A stretch of DNA of 64,000 bases from Phycisphaerales bacterium (GTDB taxonomy: Bacteria > Planctomycetota > Phycisphaerae > Phycisphaerales > UBA5793): NCBI GenBank assembly GCA_020852515.1, contig JADZAS010000004.1, positions 62,001 through 126,000 of the forward strand, in the 5' to 3' direction. Positions 17,501 through 24,533 of this stretch are shown here, in pieces. A model generated the notes under the pieces. That model made no database searches and was not told the DNA's origin. It saw nothing but the letters and a program-made list of their open reading frames with translations. Within the stretch, counting starts at the first letter, position 1. Each line of letters opens with the position of its first letter. Both the position numbers and the translations under genes were made by a program.

Positions 17501-18125
17501 CGAGATCGTTCAGTTGTGCCGCAACCTGGGTTGCCGCGCGATCCATATCCGCACCGACCTGCCCGAGTCTTTCGATGCGCTGCAACTGTTCGACTGGCCG
17601 GTGGATGTCATCAGCATTGAACTGCAGGCGGAGACCGCGGCGACGTACCGGGCGGTCATGGGCGTCGATCGTTTTGATGACCTGCGGCGGCGCGTTGATG
17701 CGCTGATCAACGCGCGGACGGCTCGCACGGGCAATCCGAACCGGCTCGCGCTGCCGTGGATCGTACCCCGCATGGCGCGTTGCCGGGCGACGATGGACGA
17801 GATGCGCAACTTCTACGATCGCTGGCTGCACTACGCGGGCGCTGCGATGATCGACCCTTGGCCGGGGGAAGACGGCACGATTTCGCTCGAAGCGCCGCCG
17901 GCCGCTCGCGATGAACTGAACCGGCGGATCATGCACATGCGCGCGGATGCCACGGCGTTCTCCGGGCCAAGCGGCTGGGGAGCGCCCGCGCCGGAGGATA
18001 CGATCGATCTCACCGCGCAGTCGCTCGCCGAGGCATGGTCGCAACTGCAGTCGCGCCTGCGCTGGCAGTCGAATCATGAAGAAGCCGATGCGCCGGCGCT
18101 CATCCTCGAATTCGGTGCTGCGTGA
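14556..18125 (+). CDS. Maf/DUF115-type glycosyltransferase fused to nucleotidyltransferase-like and radical-SAM-like domains
   Basis: A 1189-residue protein heading a nonulosonate operon. Residues about 20-620 are Maf/DUF115: an N-terminal Rossmann part (VVLGFGAGYHVQRVAERL), then GRTALLIAAGPSLSRHYELL near 228-247, HFVTALDYHEISRHFYDG near 280, and a GCDPIVLVGQDLGFTDNLYYGPG stretch near 363-385. Maf proteins transfer nonulosonic acids to flagellin. Residues about 650-900 resemble a cytidylyltransferase/SpsF-type fold (LLQRTLERLGRCRRIESIVLLVP) with the N-terminal nucleotide loop degenerate. Residues about 920-1189 look like a radical-SAM barrel (IEIELTTRR ... FGGRGDPLLHPRC), but the CxxxCxxC cluster motif is absent. 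Starts at GTG 14556. The domain limits are my estimates. Confidence 0.8.
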   Translation: MASDLSTAILDANLAALAGHNPRLVQRIRAAPPSPECAFAPTPQDVPALSLGGSQLCSRHRPLDEADRFAASVDIVEHAAVVVLGFGAGYHVQRVAERLRKTGLIIVYEPDVAMLRAVFERVDHSAWINATNLVIADEAEDRASLASQLAGAEGIVAQGTTIESHLPSRTRLGEGAGRFGKMLADLVSNIRTTMLTTLVHSSTTCRNLSLNLDHYGAGEGIAPLQGIAAGRTALLIAAGPSLSRHYELLADPSLRERVVIIAVQSCLRPLLRRGIRPHFVTALDYHEISRHFYDGLDPHELRNITLVCEPKVNRIVVESYPGPIRCVANGFLDRLLGPLARDMGAVPAGSTVAHLSFYLAQYLGCDPIVLVGQDLGFTDNLYYGPGAAIHDQWAPEINAFNTIDMMEWARVARMKRNLRQAPSQSGAPMLIDEQMSTYLTQFERDFSRAPQTIIDAQGGGAAKQHTLVRPLAEVIAEAGSTPLPDFTAERRPLNPKRLGEISRRIQSVCGDVQELERISRDTGRVLGEMAARQRDAAAMKRLFQKVRDNQRRVDGLERTHDLVNNLNQLGVFKRLRADRRLELTEGLDPLERQKAQLERDQTNVRWLADACAEARHILDDALRVLRGEAVSTRIGEGYAGEDAPDGDVLAQRPRRIAAMIAVDPARDGLLREPSLGGAANDGALLQRTLERLGRCRRIESIVLLVPRSFAVCELIHAEAIDRPLVVREIDGPVFDDAHPAVAAARQWSDWCWRGGIGGMTVFDEIMAPACMAEAMDELGLDAVVVVGPDWPLLDWSESTGCDALVARYLEHPESHRLVFTQAPPGLCGVLVEASLMREMAQRVRQFTLGSMLSYIPSLPQLDPTSKDACIKLPAEIRNHAGRYIGGQRVAALADAIGPESCGTELLAAIGAAPREVDALPQQIEIELTTRRVTQPRWLTEAVAPTDVEVELVERVLHEAAGRGDLAVTFGGRGDPLLHPRCREIVQLCRNLGCRAIHIRTDLPESFDALQLFDWPVDVISIELQAETAATYRAVMGVDRFDDLRRRVDALINARTARTGNPNRLALPWIVPRMARCRATMDEMRNFYDRWLHYAGAAMIDPWPGEDGTISLEAPPAARDELNRRIMHMRADATAFSGPSGWGAPAPEDTIDLTAQSLAEAWSQLQSRLRWQSNHEEADAPALILEFGAA

Positions 18126-18141
18126 GGGGAGCGGTTTGGCC

Positions 18142-18888
18142 ATGAGTGCTTTGAACGGATCAGGACGCGAGCGAGCCACCGCGGTCATTCTCGGCCGGGC
18201 CGGCAGCAAGGGCCTGCCGGGCAAGAACGCGATGCGCCTGGCCGGCCGGCCCATGGTGCAGTACTCCATCGAGCACGCGCGAATCGCCGCGACGGTGAGC
18301 CGCATCCTCGTCTCGACGGACTGCCCGCACGTGGCTGCCGCTGCCCGAAGTGAGGGCGTAGAAGTGATCGCCCGACCCGCCGACCTCGCGGGCGACGAGG
18401 CCACGGTGGACGCGGCGGCTCGCCACGCTCTGCGCGACGACGATGCACCGATCGCGGTGATGCTGTATGCCAACGTACCGATCCGGCCGGCGGGGCTGAT
18501 CGATCGCGCGGTCCGGACCCTGATCGAATCAGGCGCTGATTCGGTGCAGAGTTACGCGCCGGTGGGCAAGTATCACCCCTACTGGGAAGTGAAGATCGAC
18601 GCTGCGGGGCGCGTGTCGGCGTATGTCGAGAACACGGTGTACCGCCGCCAGGACCTGCCGCCGCTGTTCGTGCCCGATGGCGGGGTGATCGCCGTGCGCC
18701 GGACGAGCCTGTACGACGTCGTCGAAGGTCAGCCGCATTCGTTTCTCGGTCGTGATCGCCGCGGCATTGAGAACGCCGCAGGCTCCGTGATCGACATCGA
18801 CGATCGCATGGATCTCCTGCTGGCCGAACTCATCCTGAACGAGAATGCCGACCGACGCGCCGAGGCCGCCAGCCATGCGCATCGGTGA
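18142..18888 (+). CDS. neuA: CMP-nonulosonate (acylneuraminate) cytidylyltransferase
   Basis: A 248-residue cytoplasmic enzyme that activates a nonulosonic acid with CTP to give the CMP-sugar donor. The nucleotide-binding signature is AVILGRAGSKGLPGKNAMRLAGRPMVQYSIEHA (residues about 14-46), matching the R-x-G-S-K-G-x-P-x-K-N motif of the NeuA/PseF/LegF group. Later landmarks are LYANVPIRP, IESGADSVQSY and the acidic end VIDIDDRMDLLLAE. ATG 18142 follows an AGGGGAG ribosome site and lies 16 bases after the Maf-like gene. The last 14 bases overlap neuB. Which nonulosonic acid it uses (Neu5Ac, legionaminic or other) cannot be decided here. Confidence 0.9.
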   Translation: MSALNGSGRERATAVILGRAGSKGLPGKNAMRLAGRPMVQYSIEHARIAATVSRILVSTDCPHVAAAARSEGVEVIARPADLAGDEATVDAAARHALRDDDAPIAVMLYANVPIRPAGLIDRAVRTLIESGADSVQSYAPVGKYHPYWEVKIDAAGRVSAYVENTVYRRQDLPPLFVPDGGVIAVRRTSLYDVVEGQPHSFLGRDRRGIENAAGSVIDIDDRMDLLLAELILNENADRRAEAASHAHR

Positions 18889-19921
18889 GCGCTCGATCGG
18901 CCGCGATGAGCCGCCATATGTCATTGCCGAGATCGGCGTGAATCACGACGGATCGACGCAACGCGCGCTGCAACTGGTCGAAGCGGCAAAGCACGCCGGC
19001 GCGGATGCGGTGAAGGTGCAGTATTTTGAGGCGGAGCACCTGATGAGCCGGGCGTGCCGGCTTGCCAAGTACCAGGAGCAAGCGGGCGAGACCGATCCGC
19101 TTGAGATGCTGCGCGGCCTGCAACTCAATCGCGAGGCCATGAGCGAGATCGTCCGCTACGCACACTCGCTCGATCTGCACGCCGTCGTGACGATCTTCAG
19201 CCTCGAAGATGCGCCGCTGGCGGGCGAGCTGGACTGGGATGCGATCAAGACGGCCTCGCCTGACATCATCAACATTCCCCTGCTCGAGGCATTGGCTGCG
19301 GCGGGCAAGCCGCTGATCGTCAGCACCGGGGCCGCCAACGCCGAGGAGATCGCCGCCGCCCTGTCCCGCCTCGGCGACATCGCGCTGCACTGCGTGAGCG
19401 CCTATCCCACGCCGGATGAGTGCGCACAACTGGCCGGGATCGGCGCCCTGGCTGACCTCGCGCGAACCGTGTGCCCGGATCGCAACCTCGCGATCGGCTA
19501 CTCGGATCACACTCCATCGATCGACACCGGCGGTCTCGCGGTCGCGTGCGGCGCGAGCGTGCTCGAAAAGCACCTGACGTGGAGCCGCACCGCGCGCGGG
19601 CCGGACCACGCGGCGTCTCTCGATCCGGGCCAGTTCGCCCAGTACGTGCAGCTCGCCCGCCAGGCCCGGGCGATGCTTGGGCCGCGCGACGTCATCGTGC
19701 AGACGATTGAAGAGGATGTCCGCACCGTCAGCCGGCAGTCGATTACCGCGACGCGCGACCTGAAAGCCGGCGCGATGCTCACGCGCGATGACCTCACGAT
19801 CAAGCGTCCCGGCGCCGGATTGCCGCCCGCAATGCTCACGGCTCTCCCGGGGCGCCGGCTGGCGCGCGATGTCGCTGCGGATACGCCACTCACTGCCGCC
19901 GATCTCGAGGGGGGAGCGTGA
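18875..19921 (+). CDS. neuB: N-acylneuraminate/nonulosonate synthase with SAF domain
   Basis: A 348-residue enzyme that condenses phosphoenolpyruvate with an N-acyl-hexosamine to form a nine-carbon nonulosonic acid. The barrel begins PPYVIAEIGVNHDGSTQRALQLVEAAKHAGADAVKVQ and contains LIVSTGAANAEEI, the CVSAYPTP segment and AIGYSDHTPSIDTGGLAVACGASVLEKHLTW, all typical NeuB landmarks. A C-terminal SAF (antifreeze-like) domain starts near residue 290 (SITATRDLKAGAMLTRDDLTIKRPG). ATG 18875 gives the family-like N-terminus MRIGERSIG; an in-frame ATG at 18845 would lengthen it by ten residues. It overlaps neuA by 14 bases, and its stop overlaps the neuC start. Confidence 0.93.
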   Translation: MRIGERSIGRDEPPYVIAEIGVNHDGSTQRALQLVEAAKHAGADAVKVQYFEAEHLMSRACRLAKYQEQAGETDPLEMLRGLQLNREAMSEIVRYAHSLDLHAVVTIFSLEDAPLAGELDWDAIKTASPDIINIPLLEALAAAGKPLIVSTGAANAEEIAAALSRLGDIALHCVSAYPTPDECAQLAGIGALADLARTVCPDRNLAIGYSDHTPSIDTGGLAVACGASVLEKHLTWSRTARGPDHAASLDPGQFAQYVQLARQARAMLGPRDVIVQTIEEDVRTVSRQSITATRDLKAGAMLTRDDLTIKRPGAGLPPAMLTALPGRRLARDVAADTPLTAADLEGGA

Positions 19922-21051
19922 TGGCCGCATCGCGGTTGCCCTGGAAGATCGCCGTCGTCACCGGCTGCCGCGCCGACTTCGGTTTGCTGCGCCCGGTCAT
20001 GCGCGCCATCGCGGTGTCGCCGGTGCTTGATCTGCAGGTGATCGTGACGGGGACGCATCTTCTGGCGGAAGTGAACACGCGCGATGAAGTCGCGACTGAA
20101 TTCGAGATCGACGCCGAGGTGGCCATGCAGCGAGCGGGCGAAACCGGGCGCATTGCCGACGCCAGTGCGCTGGGTCGCGGCGTCACCGGCATGGCCGAGG
20201 CCCTTGCGAATCTCAAGCCGGATGTCGTGCTCGTGCTCGGCGATCGCATCGAGGCGTTTGCCGCGGCGTCGGCGGCGAGCGTCGCGGGCATTCTCGTCGC
20301 CCACGTGCACGGCGGCGACCGGGCCGAAGGCGTAGCGGATGAAGCGATGCGTCATGCCATCACCAAGCTCGCGCATATCCACTTTCCCGCGACGGCGCAG
20401 AGTGCCGAGCGCATCGCGCGCATGGGCGAACGCGAAGACGCGATCCACATCGTCGGCTCGCCGGCGATCGATGATCTGAGTGCTTTCGAACCTCTCGCGG
20501 ACGGGCAATTGTGCGAACTTGGGCTCGACCCGGCGCGTCCGTTCGCCGTCGTGCTGCATCATCCGACAGGGCTCGATGATGCCATCGAGTTCGAGACGAT
20601 GTCGGCGGTTGCTGCGGCGACGGATGCCGCTTTCGGAGGCAACTTCGTCATCGGCGCGCCAAATCACGACCCGGGCCGGGCCGCAGTTCTGCGCGCGATC
20701 GGGCAGCGGCGAATGCTGCCGCACCTGCCCCGTCAGCACTTCATCGGCCTGCTCCGGCGGGCGGCAGTGCTCATCGGCAACTCATCGGCGGGGCTGATCG
20801 AAGCCGCGGCGCTGGGAGTGCCGGTCGTCAACGTCGGGCCGAGACAAGCCGGCAGAGAACGCGGCGGGAACGTGTTCGACGTCCCTGCCCCGAGCCCGAG
20901 TGCAGTTGGGCAGGCGATCGACCGGGCTCGCTGTCTCAAACCCGGCACGAGCCACCCCTACGGCGACGGCCGCGCCGGCGAGCACATCGCGGCCACGCTG
21001 GTTCAACTGCATGCGTCGCCGCCGTCGATCCGCAAGCGCATTTCATACTGA
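19921..21051 (+). CDS. neuC: UDP-N-acetylglucosamine 2-epimerase (hydrolysing), NeuC type
   Basis: A 376-residue GT-B-fold epimerase that converts a UDP-GlcNAc-type substrate to a free ManNAc-type sugar, the acceptor for NeuB. Landmarks: KIAVVTGCRADFGLLRPVMRAI at the start, VVLVLGDRIEAFAAASAASVAGILVAHVHGGDRAEG, the RHAITKLAHIHFPAT segment, and LIGNSSAGLIEAAALGVPVVNVGPRQAGRERG near the C-terminus. Distinguished from the non-hydrolysing WecB by the GDRIEA ... HGGD pattern typical of NeuC/LegG. ATG at 19921 overlaps the neuB stop and follows a GGGGGGAG ribosome site; a GTG three bases earlier is possible. With neuB and neuA it completes a minimal nonulosonate pathway. Confidence 0.92.
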   Translation: MAASRLPWKIAVVTGCRADFGLLRPVMRAIAVSPVLDLQVIVTGTHLLAEVNTRDEVATEFEIDAEVAMQRAGETGRIADASALGRGVTGMAEALANLKPDVVLVLGDRIEAFAAASAASVAGILVAHVHGGDRAEGVADEAMRHAITKLAHIHFPATAQSAERIARMGEREDAIHIVGSPAIDDLSAFEPLADGQLCELGLDPARPFAVVLHHPTGLDDAIEFETMSAVAAATDAAFGGNFVIGAPNHDPGRAAVLRAIGQRRMLPHLPRQHFIGLLRRAAVLIGNSSAGLIEAAALGVPVVNVGPRQAGRERGGNVFDVPAPSPSAVGQAIDRARCLKPGTSHPYGDGRAGEHIAATLVQLHASPPSIRKRISY

Positions 21052-21052
21052 T

Positions 21053-21538
21053 ATGCTTGAGAGGTTCGAGCCATTTCGCAGGTCTGCCATGCGGGTACGC
21101 GGGATCTACTGCAGCAACTGCAAGTACAACCTCCGGGGCCTGCCGCGCGGCCGGTGCCCGGAGTGCGGCACGGGGTTCGATCCGCAAGAACCGAATTCGT
21201 TTGACCGCTCCGACAAACGATTCGTCGTTCACGTGGGGTGGGATGTCTGTGTTCGCGCAGCGGTCGCGCTCGCAACGCTGGGACTCTGGAGTCTGACCAT
21301 GTTTGGCGAGCGAAGAAGCACACTCTTGATGTTCGCCGGTCCGTTCATTCTCTGCCGGGGCGCCATGGAGTGGCCGCACATCATCGCGGCAATGATCGTC
21401 GTTTTCTCGATCGTGGCGCCACTGGGGCTGTGGGTTTGGACCGGCCGAACCAGATACCTGGTGTTTGTGGCGATTGCCTGTCTTGGCGCGCTCTTTGTGT
21501 CCATCTCGCTGGTGGAGTTCAACAGGGCGCGTGCGTGA
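21053..21538 (+). CDS. zinc-ribbon membrane protein, planctomycete type
   Basis: A 161-residue protein. Residues about 18-45 form a zinc ribbon, GIYCSNCKYNLRGLPRGRCPECGTGFDP, with Cys-x2-Cys and Cys-x2-Cys pairs; this C-x-x-C-x-Y-x-L-R-G-L ... CPECG form is very common in planctomycete membrane proteins. Three to four hydrophobic helices follow (about 68-82, 90-103, 107-126 and 133-150). The start could be ATG 21053, one base after the neuC stop, or ATG 21089 giving MRVRGIYC. The tight spacing makes it part of the nonulosonate transcript, but no functional link is evident. Two unrelated proteins with similar ribbons are encoded at 53321-53929 and 56269-57012. Confidence 0.78.
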   Translation: MLERFEPFRRSAMRVRGIYCSNCKYNLRGLPRGRCPECGTGFDPQEPNSFDRSDKRFVVHVGWDVCVRAAVALATLGLWSLTMFGERRSTLLMFAGPFILCRGAMEWPHIIAAMIVVFSIVAPLGLWVWTGRTRYLVFVAIACLGALFVSISLVEFNRARA

Positions 21539-21587
21539 TTGACGCGGCGGTAGAAAGCGCGGGTGCGAAAGAGGCGCCCCTGACGCT

Positions 21588-21608
21588 CCCCCACCTAGCC
21601 GGTGGGGG
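21588..21608. terminator. hairpin between convergent genes
   Basis: Eight-base-pair stem CCCCCACC (21588-21595) / GGTGGGGG (21601-21608) with a five-base loop, lying in the 77-base gap between the stop of the zinc-ribbon gene and the stop of the second lemA. The stem is GC-only but has no clear T-run on either side, so a bidirectional transcription stop is plausible but unproven. Confidence 0.45.
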
Positions 21609-21615
21609 CAAATGC

Positions 21616-22179
21616 TCACCCCATCTCCACGCGCGGCGTCACTCGCTCGGCTTCGCTGCTCAATTCGAAGAAGTCGCCGCCCTGGAAGTTGAACATCCCG
21701 GCGACCATGCTCGAGGGCACGGTCTGGCACAACTGCCTCATCTCGCGGGTGTTGGCGTTGAAGAAGCGGCGGGCCGCGGCGATGCGGTCTTCCGTCAGGG
21801 CCAGTTCGCGCTGGAGTTCGAGGAAGTGCGCATCGGCCTTGAGCTGGGGGTAGTGCTCGACGACGGCGAACAACTGCTTGAGGCCGAGCATGAGTTTCGT
21901 CTCATCCGCCGCCTGCGACGCCGCGCTGCCGTGGTTGGCCGCGGCTGCGTTGCGCAGGGCGATGACCTTTTCGAGCGTCTCCCGCTCGTGGGCCGCGTAG
22001 CCCTTGACGGTGTTGACGAGGTTGGGGATGAGGTCGTAGCGGCGCTTGAGTTCGACATCGACATCCGACCACGACTCGATCACTGTCTGCCGCAAGGTCA
22101 CGAGGCGGTTGTAGATGACGATGACGTAGAGCAGCGGCAGCAGGACGATGAATCCGAAGATGATCAGCGCGGGCCACAT
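21616..22179 (-). CDS. LemA family protein (second copy)
   Basis: A 187-residue LemA protein with one N-terminal helix (ALIIFGFIVLLPLLYVIVIY) and the cytoplasmic bundle: VIESWSDVDVELKRRYDLIPNLVNTVKGYAAHERETLEKV, then a C-terminal FNFQGGDFFEL. It shares the LKRR-x-D-L-I-P-N-L-V core with the copy at 4202-4771 but differs in most other positions, so it is a paralogue rather than a recent duplicate. It is the last gene of the nuoD-nuoE operon, nine bases after the preceding small membrane gene, and lacks an adjacent M48 protease. This unusual placement suggests a membrane-complex maintenance role (inference). Confidence 0.9.
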   Translation of the reverse strand: MWPALIIFGFIVLLPLLYVIVIYNRLVTLRQTVIESWSDVDVELKRRYDLIPNLVNTVKGYAAHERETLEKVIALRNAAAANHGSAASQAADETKLMLGLKQLFAVVEHYPQLKADAHFLELQRELALTEDRIAAARRFFNANTREMRQLCQTVPSSMVAGMFNFQGGDFFELSSEAERVTPRVEMG

Positions 22180-22188
22180 TCTGATTGC

Positions 22189-22401
22189 TTATTCCGATTC
22201 GTCCCTGGGTCCATACACCGCGGCGAAGAAAACCGACCCGAGCAGGAAGACCACGCCCAGGCAGAGCAGAAACGCGACGGAATCGACGAGCGACATTCTC
22301 AGCAGGCGCGACACGGCGAAGCCGCCGCCGAACCAGAGGGCGGCCGCCACGGCGATGCGCGAGAGTACCTGCTTTGTGCTCAGGCGGGCATGGCTACTCA
22401 T
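22189..22401 (-). CDS. small two-helix membrane protein
   Basis: A 70-residue protein with two hydrophobic stretches, about residues 12-32 (LSRIAVAAALWFGGGFAVSRLL) and 38-62 (LVDSVAFLLCLGVVFLLGSVFFAAVYG), and a charged tail PRDESE. No family recognised. It overlaps the upstream 62-residue gene by eight bases and precedes lemA by nine bases, so it is translated within the nuoDE-lemA transcript. The gene-like spacing on both sides is the main argument that it is real. Confidence 0.65.
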   Translation of the reverse strand: MSSHARLSTKQVLSRIAVAAALWFGGGFAVSRLLRMSLVDSVAFLLCLGVVFLLGSVFFAAVYGPRDESE

Positions 22402-22582
22402 CGCGCACCTCGATCTCGCGGATGCGCGTTTCGCGAATGACAGTCGAGCCGCGCTTTTCCTCGCGATGCTCCGACTCGACGATGCGCCGGTCCCTGCTCA
22501 CGTCCTGACGAACGCCCCTGATGATGTGGCCGAAGAATTCGCCGATACAGCGCATGAGCGGCTTGCGTGGCTCGCCGGGCAT
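22394..22582 (-). CDS. small charged protein in nuoDE operon
   Basis: A 62-residue, strongly charged protein. The N-terminal part (LMRCIGEFFGHIIRGVRQDV) can form an amphipathic helix; the remainder is rich in Arg and Glu (RETRIREIEVRDE). No homologue recognised. The start codon lies one base after the nuoE stop (pattern TGAcATG), and its end overlaps the next gene by eight bases. It may be an accessory or assembly peptide, but nothing in the sequence proves this; it could also be spurious. Confidence 0.5.
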   Translation of the reverse strand: MPGEPRKPLMRCIGEFFGHIIRGVRQDVSRDRRIVESEHREEKRGSTVIRETRIREIEVRDE

Positions 22583-22583
22583 G

Positions 22584-23129
22584 TCAGGCCCGCCCGCTCT
22601 CGCGGGCGCGAATCTCGTCGATCATCGAGCCCATCTGCTCGATGGTAATCAGATCGTGCCGCTCTTCGTTGACCAGAGCGCAAGGCGCCGTGTCGCACGC
22701 GCCCAGGCACTCCATGCAGCGCAGGGTGAACAGGCCGTCGCTGGTGGTCTCGTGCGGCTCGATGCCGAGCTTGCCGCGCAGGTAATCGACGATCTCCTGG
22801 TGGCCGCAGGCCTCGCACGCAATCGACTGGCACACGCCGATGATGTACTTACCCACGGGCGTGAAGAAGAACTCTTCGTAGAACGAAGCGGTGTCGAGCA
22901 CCTGCGCCGGGGTGAGTTCGAGGAAGTCGGCCACTTCGAGCAGCGCCTGGTGCGGCAGGTAGCCGGCGTGGTGCTGCACCTCGTGAAGCACGGGCAGCAG
23001 CGCGGCCATCTTCGTTTCGTAGCGCGGCAGGACGCGGCGGGTCAGGTCCGCCTTGATCTCTTCGGTGAGATACGGCTGCTCACGCCGCTCGATGGTCATC
23101 GTCGCCGAATTCTTGGTGATCCACGCCAT
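22584..23129 (-). CDS. nuoE: NADH-quinone oxidoreductase subunit E (2Fe-2S, thioredoxin-like)
   Basis: A 181-residue complex I subunit carrying a 2Fe-2S cluster in the NADH-dehydrogenase module. Cluster ligands are Cys100 and Cys105 (CQSIAC) and Cys141 and Cys145 (CLGAC), the standard C-x4-C and C-x3-C spacing on a thioredoxin-like fold. The N-terminal helical region (LLPVLHEVQHHAGYLPHQALLEVADFL) is typical. It starts 12 bases after nuoD. The usual partner nuoF is not next to it: two tiny genes and lemA follow, and nuoF lies about 22 kb away at the window start. Confidence 0.96.
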   Translation of the reverse strand: MAWITKNSATMTIERREQPYLTEEIKADLTRRVLPRYETKMAALLPVLHEVQHHAGYLPHQALLEVADFLELTPAQVLDTASFYEEFFFTPVGKYIIGVCQSIACEACGHQEIVDYLRGKLGIEPHETTSDGLFTLRCMECLGACDTAPCALVNEERHDLITIEQMGSMIDEIRARESGRA

Positions 23130-23141
23130 GAATGGCCCGCC

Positions 23142-24431
23142 TCAGCGATCGAGTTCCGCCGCGATGATGTTCAGACTGCCCAGAATGGCCACCGAGTCGG
23201 ACAGGAGGTGCCCCTCGAGCATTTTCGCGAACGACTGGTAATTGATGAAGGACGGCGGCCTCGTCCGCGCCCGCCATGAGCGCGGCCCGCCGTCGGAAAC
23301 GATGTAGTAGCCCAGTTCGCCGTTGGCCGTCTCCTGGCAGTCGTACACCTCGGCGATGGGCGCCTTCCAGCCGCGATTGGTCATGATGATCTCGAAGTGC
23401 TGGATGAGCCCTTCGATCGAGCCGTAGACCTGGCTCTTGGACGGCTTGGTGAACTTGGCGTCGGCGAAGGTGTTGACGGAGCCGCCGGGGATGTCATCGA
23501 TGAGCTGGCGGATGATCTCGACGGACTGGCGCATCTCGAACAGGCGGACGTAGTAGCGGCTGAAGACGTCGCCCTCGGTCATCACCGCGACCTTGAACTT
23601 CACCGCCGGGGCGCCCTGCCCATCCCAGTTGTCGGCGTAGCAGAGGTACGGCTCATCCTTGCGGACGTCGCGCCGCACGCCCGAAGCCCGCGCGACGGGG
23701 CCGGTCAGGCTCCACGCAATGGCATCCTCGGCCGAGATGGCGCCGATGCCCTGGGTGCGGTCGAGGAAGATGCGATTGCGGTTGAGCAGCGTCTCGACGT
23801 CGTCGAGCGCCGGGGGCAACTCTTCGTCAATGAAGCGCTTGACGAGCGTCTTGAACGTCTTCTCATCGGGCAGGTCCTGCATGAGCCCGCCGACGCGCGT
23901 CCAGTCCGGGTGGAATCGCTGGCCGCAGATGAAATCGCAGATGTCGTAGATGCGCTCGCGCTGGTTGAAGCCGTAGAGAAACCCGGTGAACGCGCCGAGG
24001 TCGAGAGCCGAGGCCCCGACGCACAGGAGGTGGTCCTGGATGCGACCGAGCTCGGCCATGATCGTCCGCAACACCTTGCAGCGGGGTGTGATGTCGATGC
24101 CAAAGAGCGTCTCGACGGCGCCGTGCCAGGCGATGTCGTTGGAAATCGGCGAGACGTAATTCATCCGGCTGACCGTGCAGACGTACTGGTTGTAGTCGTG
24201 GTGCTCGGCGAGTTTTTCGAAGCCCGAGTGGAGGTAGCCGATGTGCGGCGTGACGCGGGCGACGCGCTCGCCATCCAGTTCCATGACGAGACGGAGGGTG
24301 GTGTGCGTGGCGGGGTGTTGCGGGCCGAAGTTGAGCACCCACCGGTCGCCGGTGTCCACGTGCTCCTTGAGGTAGTCCACCCGCTCGTCATCGAGTTCGA
24401 TGGGGTCGATCGGCTTGATCGTGTAGGGCAT
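23142..24431 (-). CDS. nuoD: NADH-quinone oxidoreductase subunit D
   Basis: A 429-residue 49-kDa-type subunit of complex I that lines the quinone pocket in the peripheral arm. Conserved landmarks: LNFGPQHPATHTTLRLVMELDGE, the IGYLHSGFEKLAEHHDYNQYVCTVSRMNYVSP stretch with the quinone-site histidines and tyrosine, and DCQETANGELGYYIVSDGG near the C-terminus. The common NuoD ending after LGSLNIIAAELDR is intact (the terminal D-R is usual). It leads the minus-strand operon nuoD-nuoE-small-small-lemA. The window contains no nuoA, B, C or G-N, so complex I genes are dispersed in this genome. Confidence 0.97.
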   Translation of the reverse strand: MPYTIKPIDPIELDDERVDYLKEHVDTGDRWVLNFGPQHPATHTTLRLVMELDGERVARVTPHIGYLHSGFEKLAEHHDYNQYVCTVSRMNYVSPISNDIAWHGAVETLFGIDITPRCKVLRTIMAELGRIQDHLLCVGASALDLGAFTGFLYGFNQRERIYDICDFICGQRFHPDWTRVGGLMQDLPDEKTFKTLVKRFIDEELPPALDDVETLLNRNRIFLDRTQGIGAISAEDAIAWSLTGPVARASGVRRDVRKDEPYLCYADNWDGQGAPAVKFKVAVMTEGDVFSRYYVRLFEMRQSVEIIRQLIDDIPGGSVNTFADAKFTKPSKSQVYGSIEGLIQHFEIIMTNRGWKAPIAEVYDCQETANGELGYYIVSDGGPRSWRARTRPPSFINYQSFAKMLEGHLLSDSVAILGSLNIIAAELDR

Positions 24432-24533
24432 GGTCGGTCGCGCTTCCCAAAGGCTGATGCGGCGGCATCATAGGTCGCCGACGGCTGTCCGGTGCAAGAG
24501 AGCTGGGCGGCCCAACGTCCCGCGCGGCGCGAT

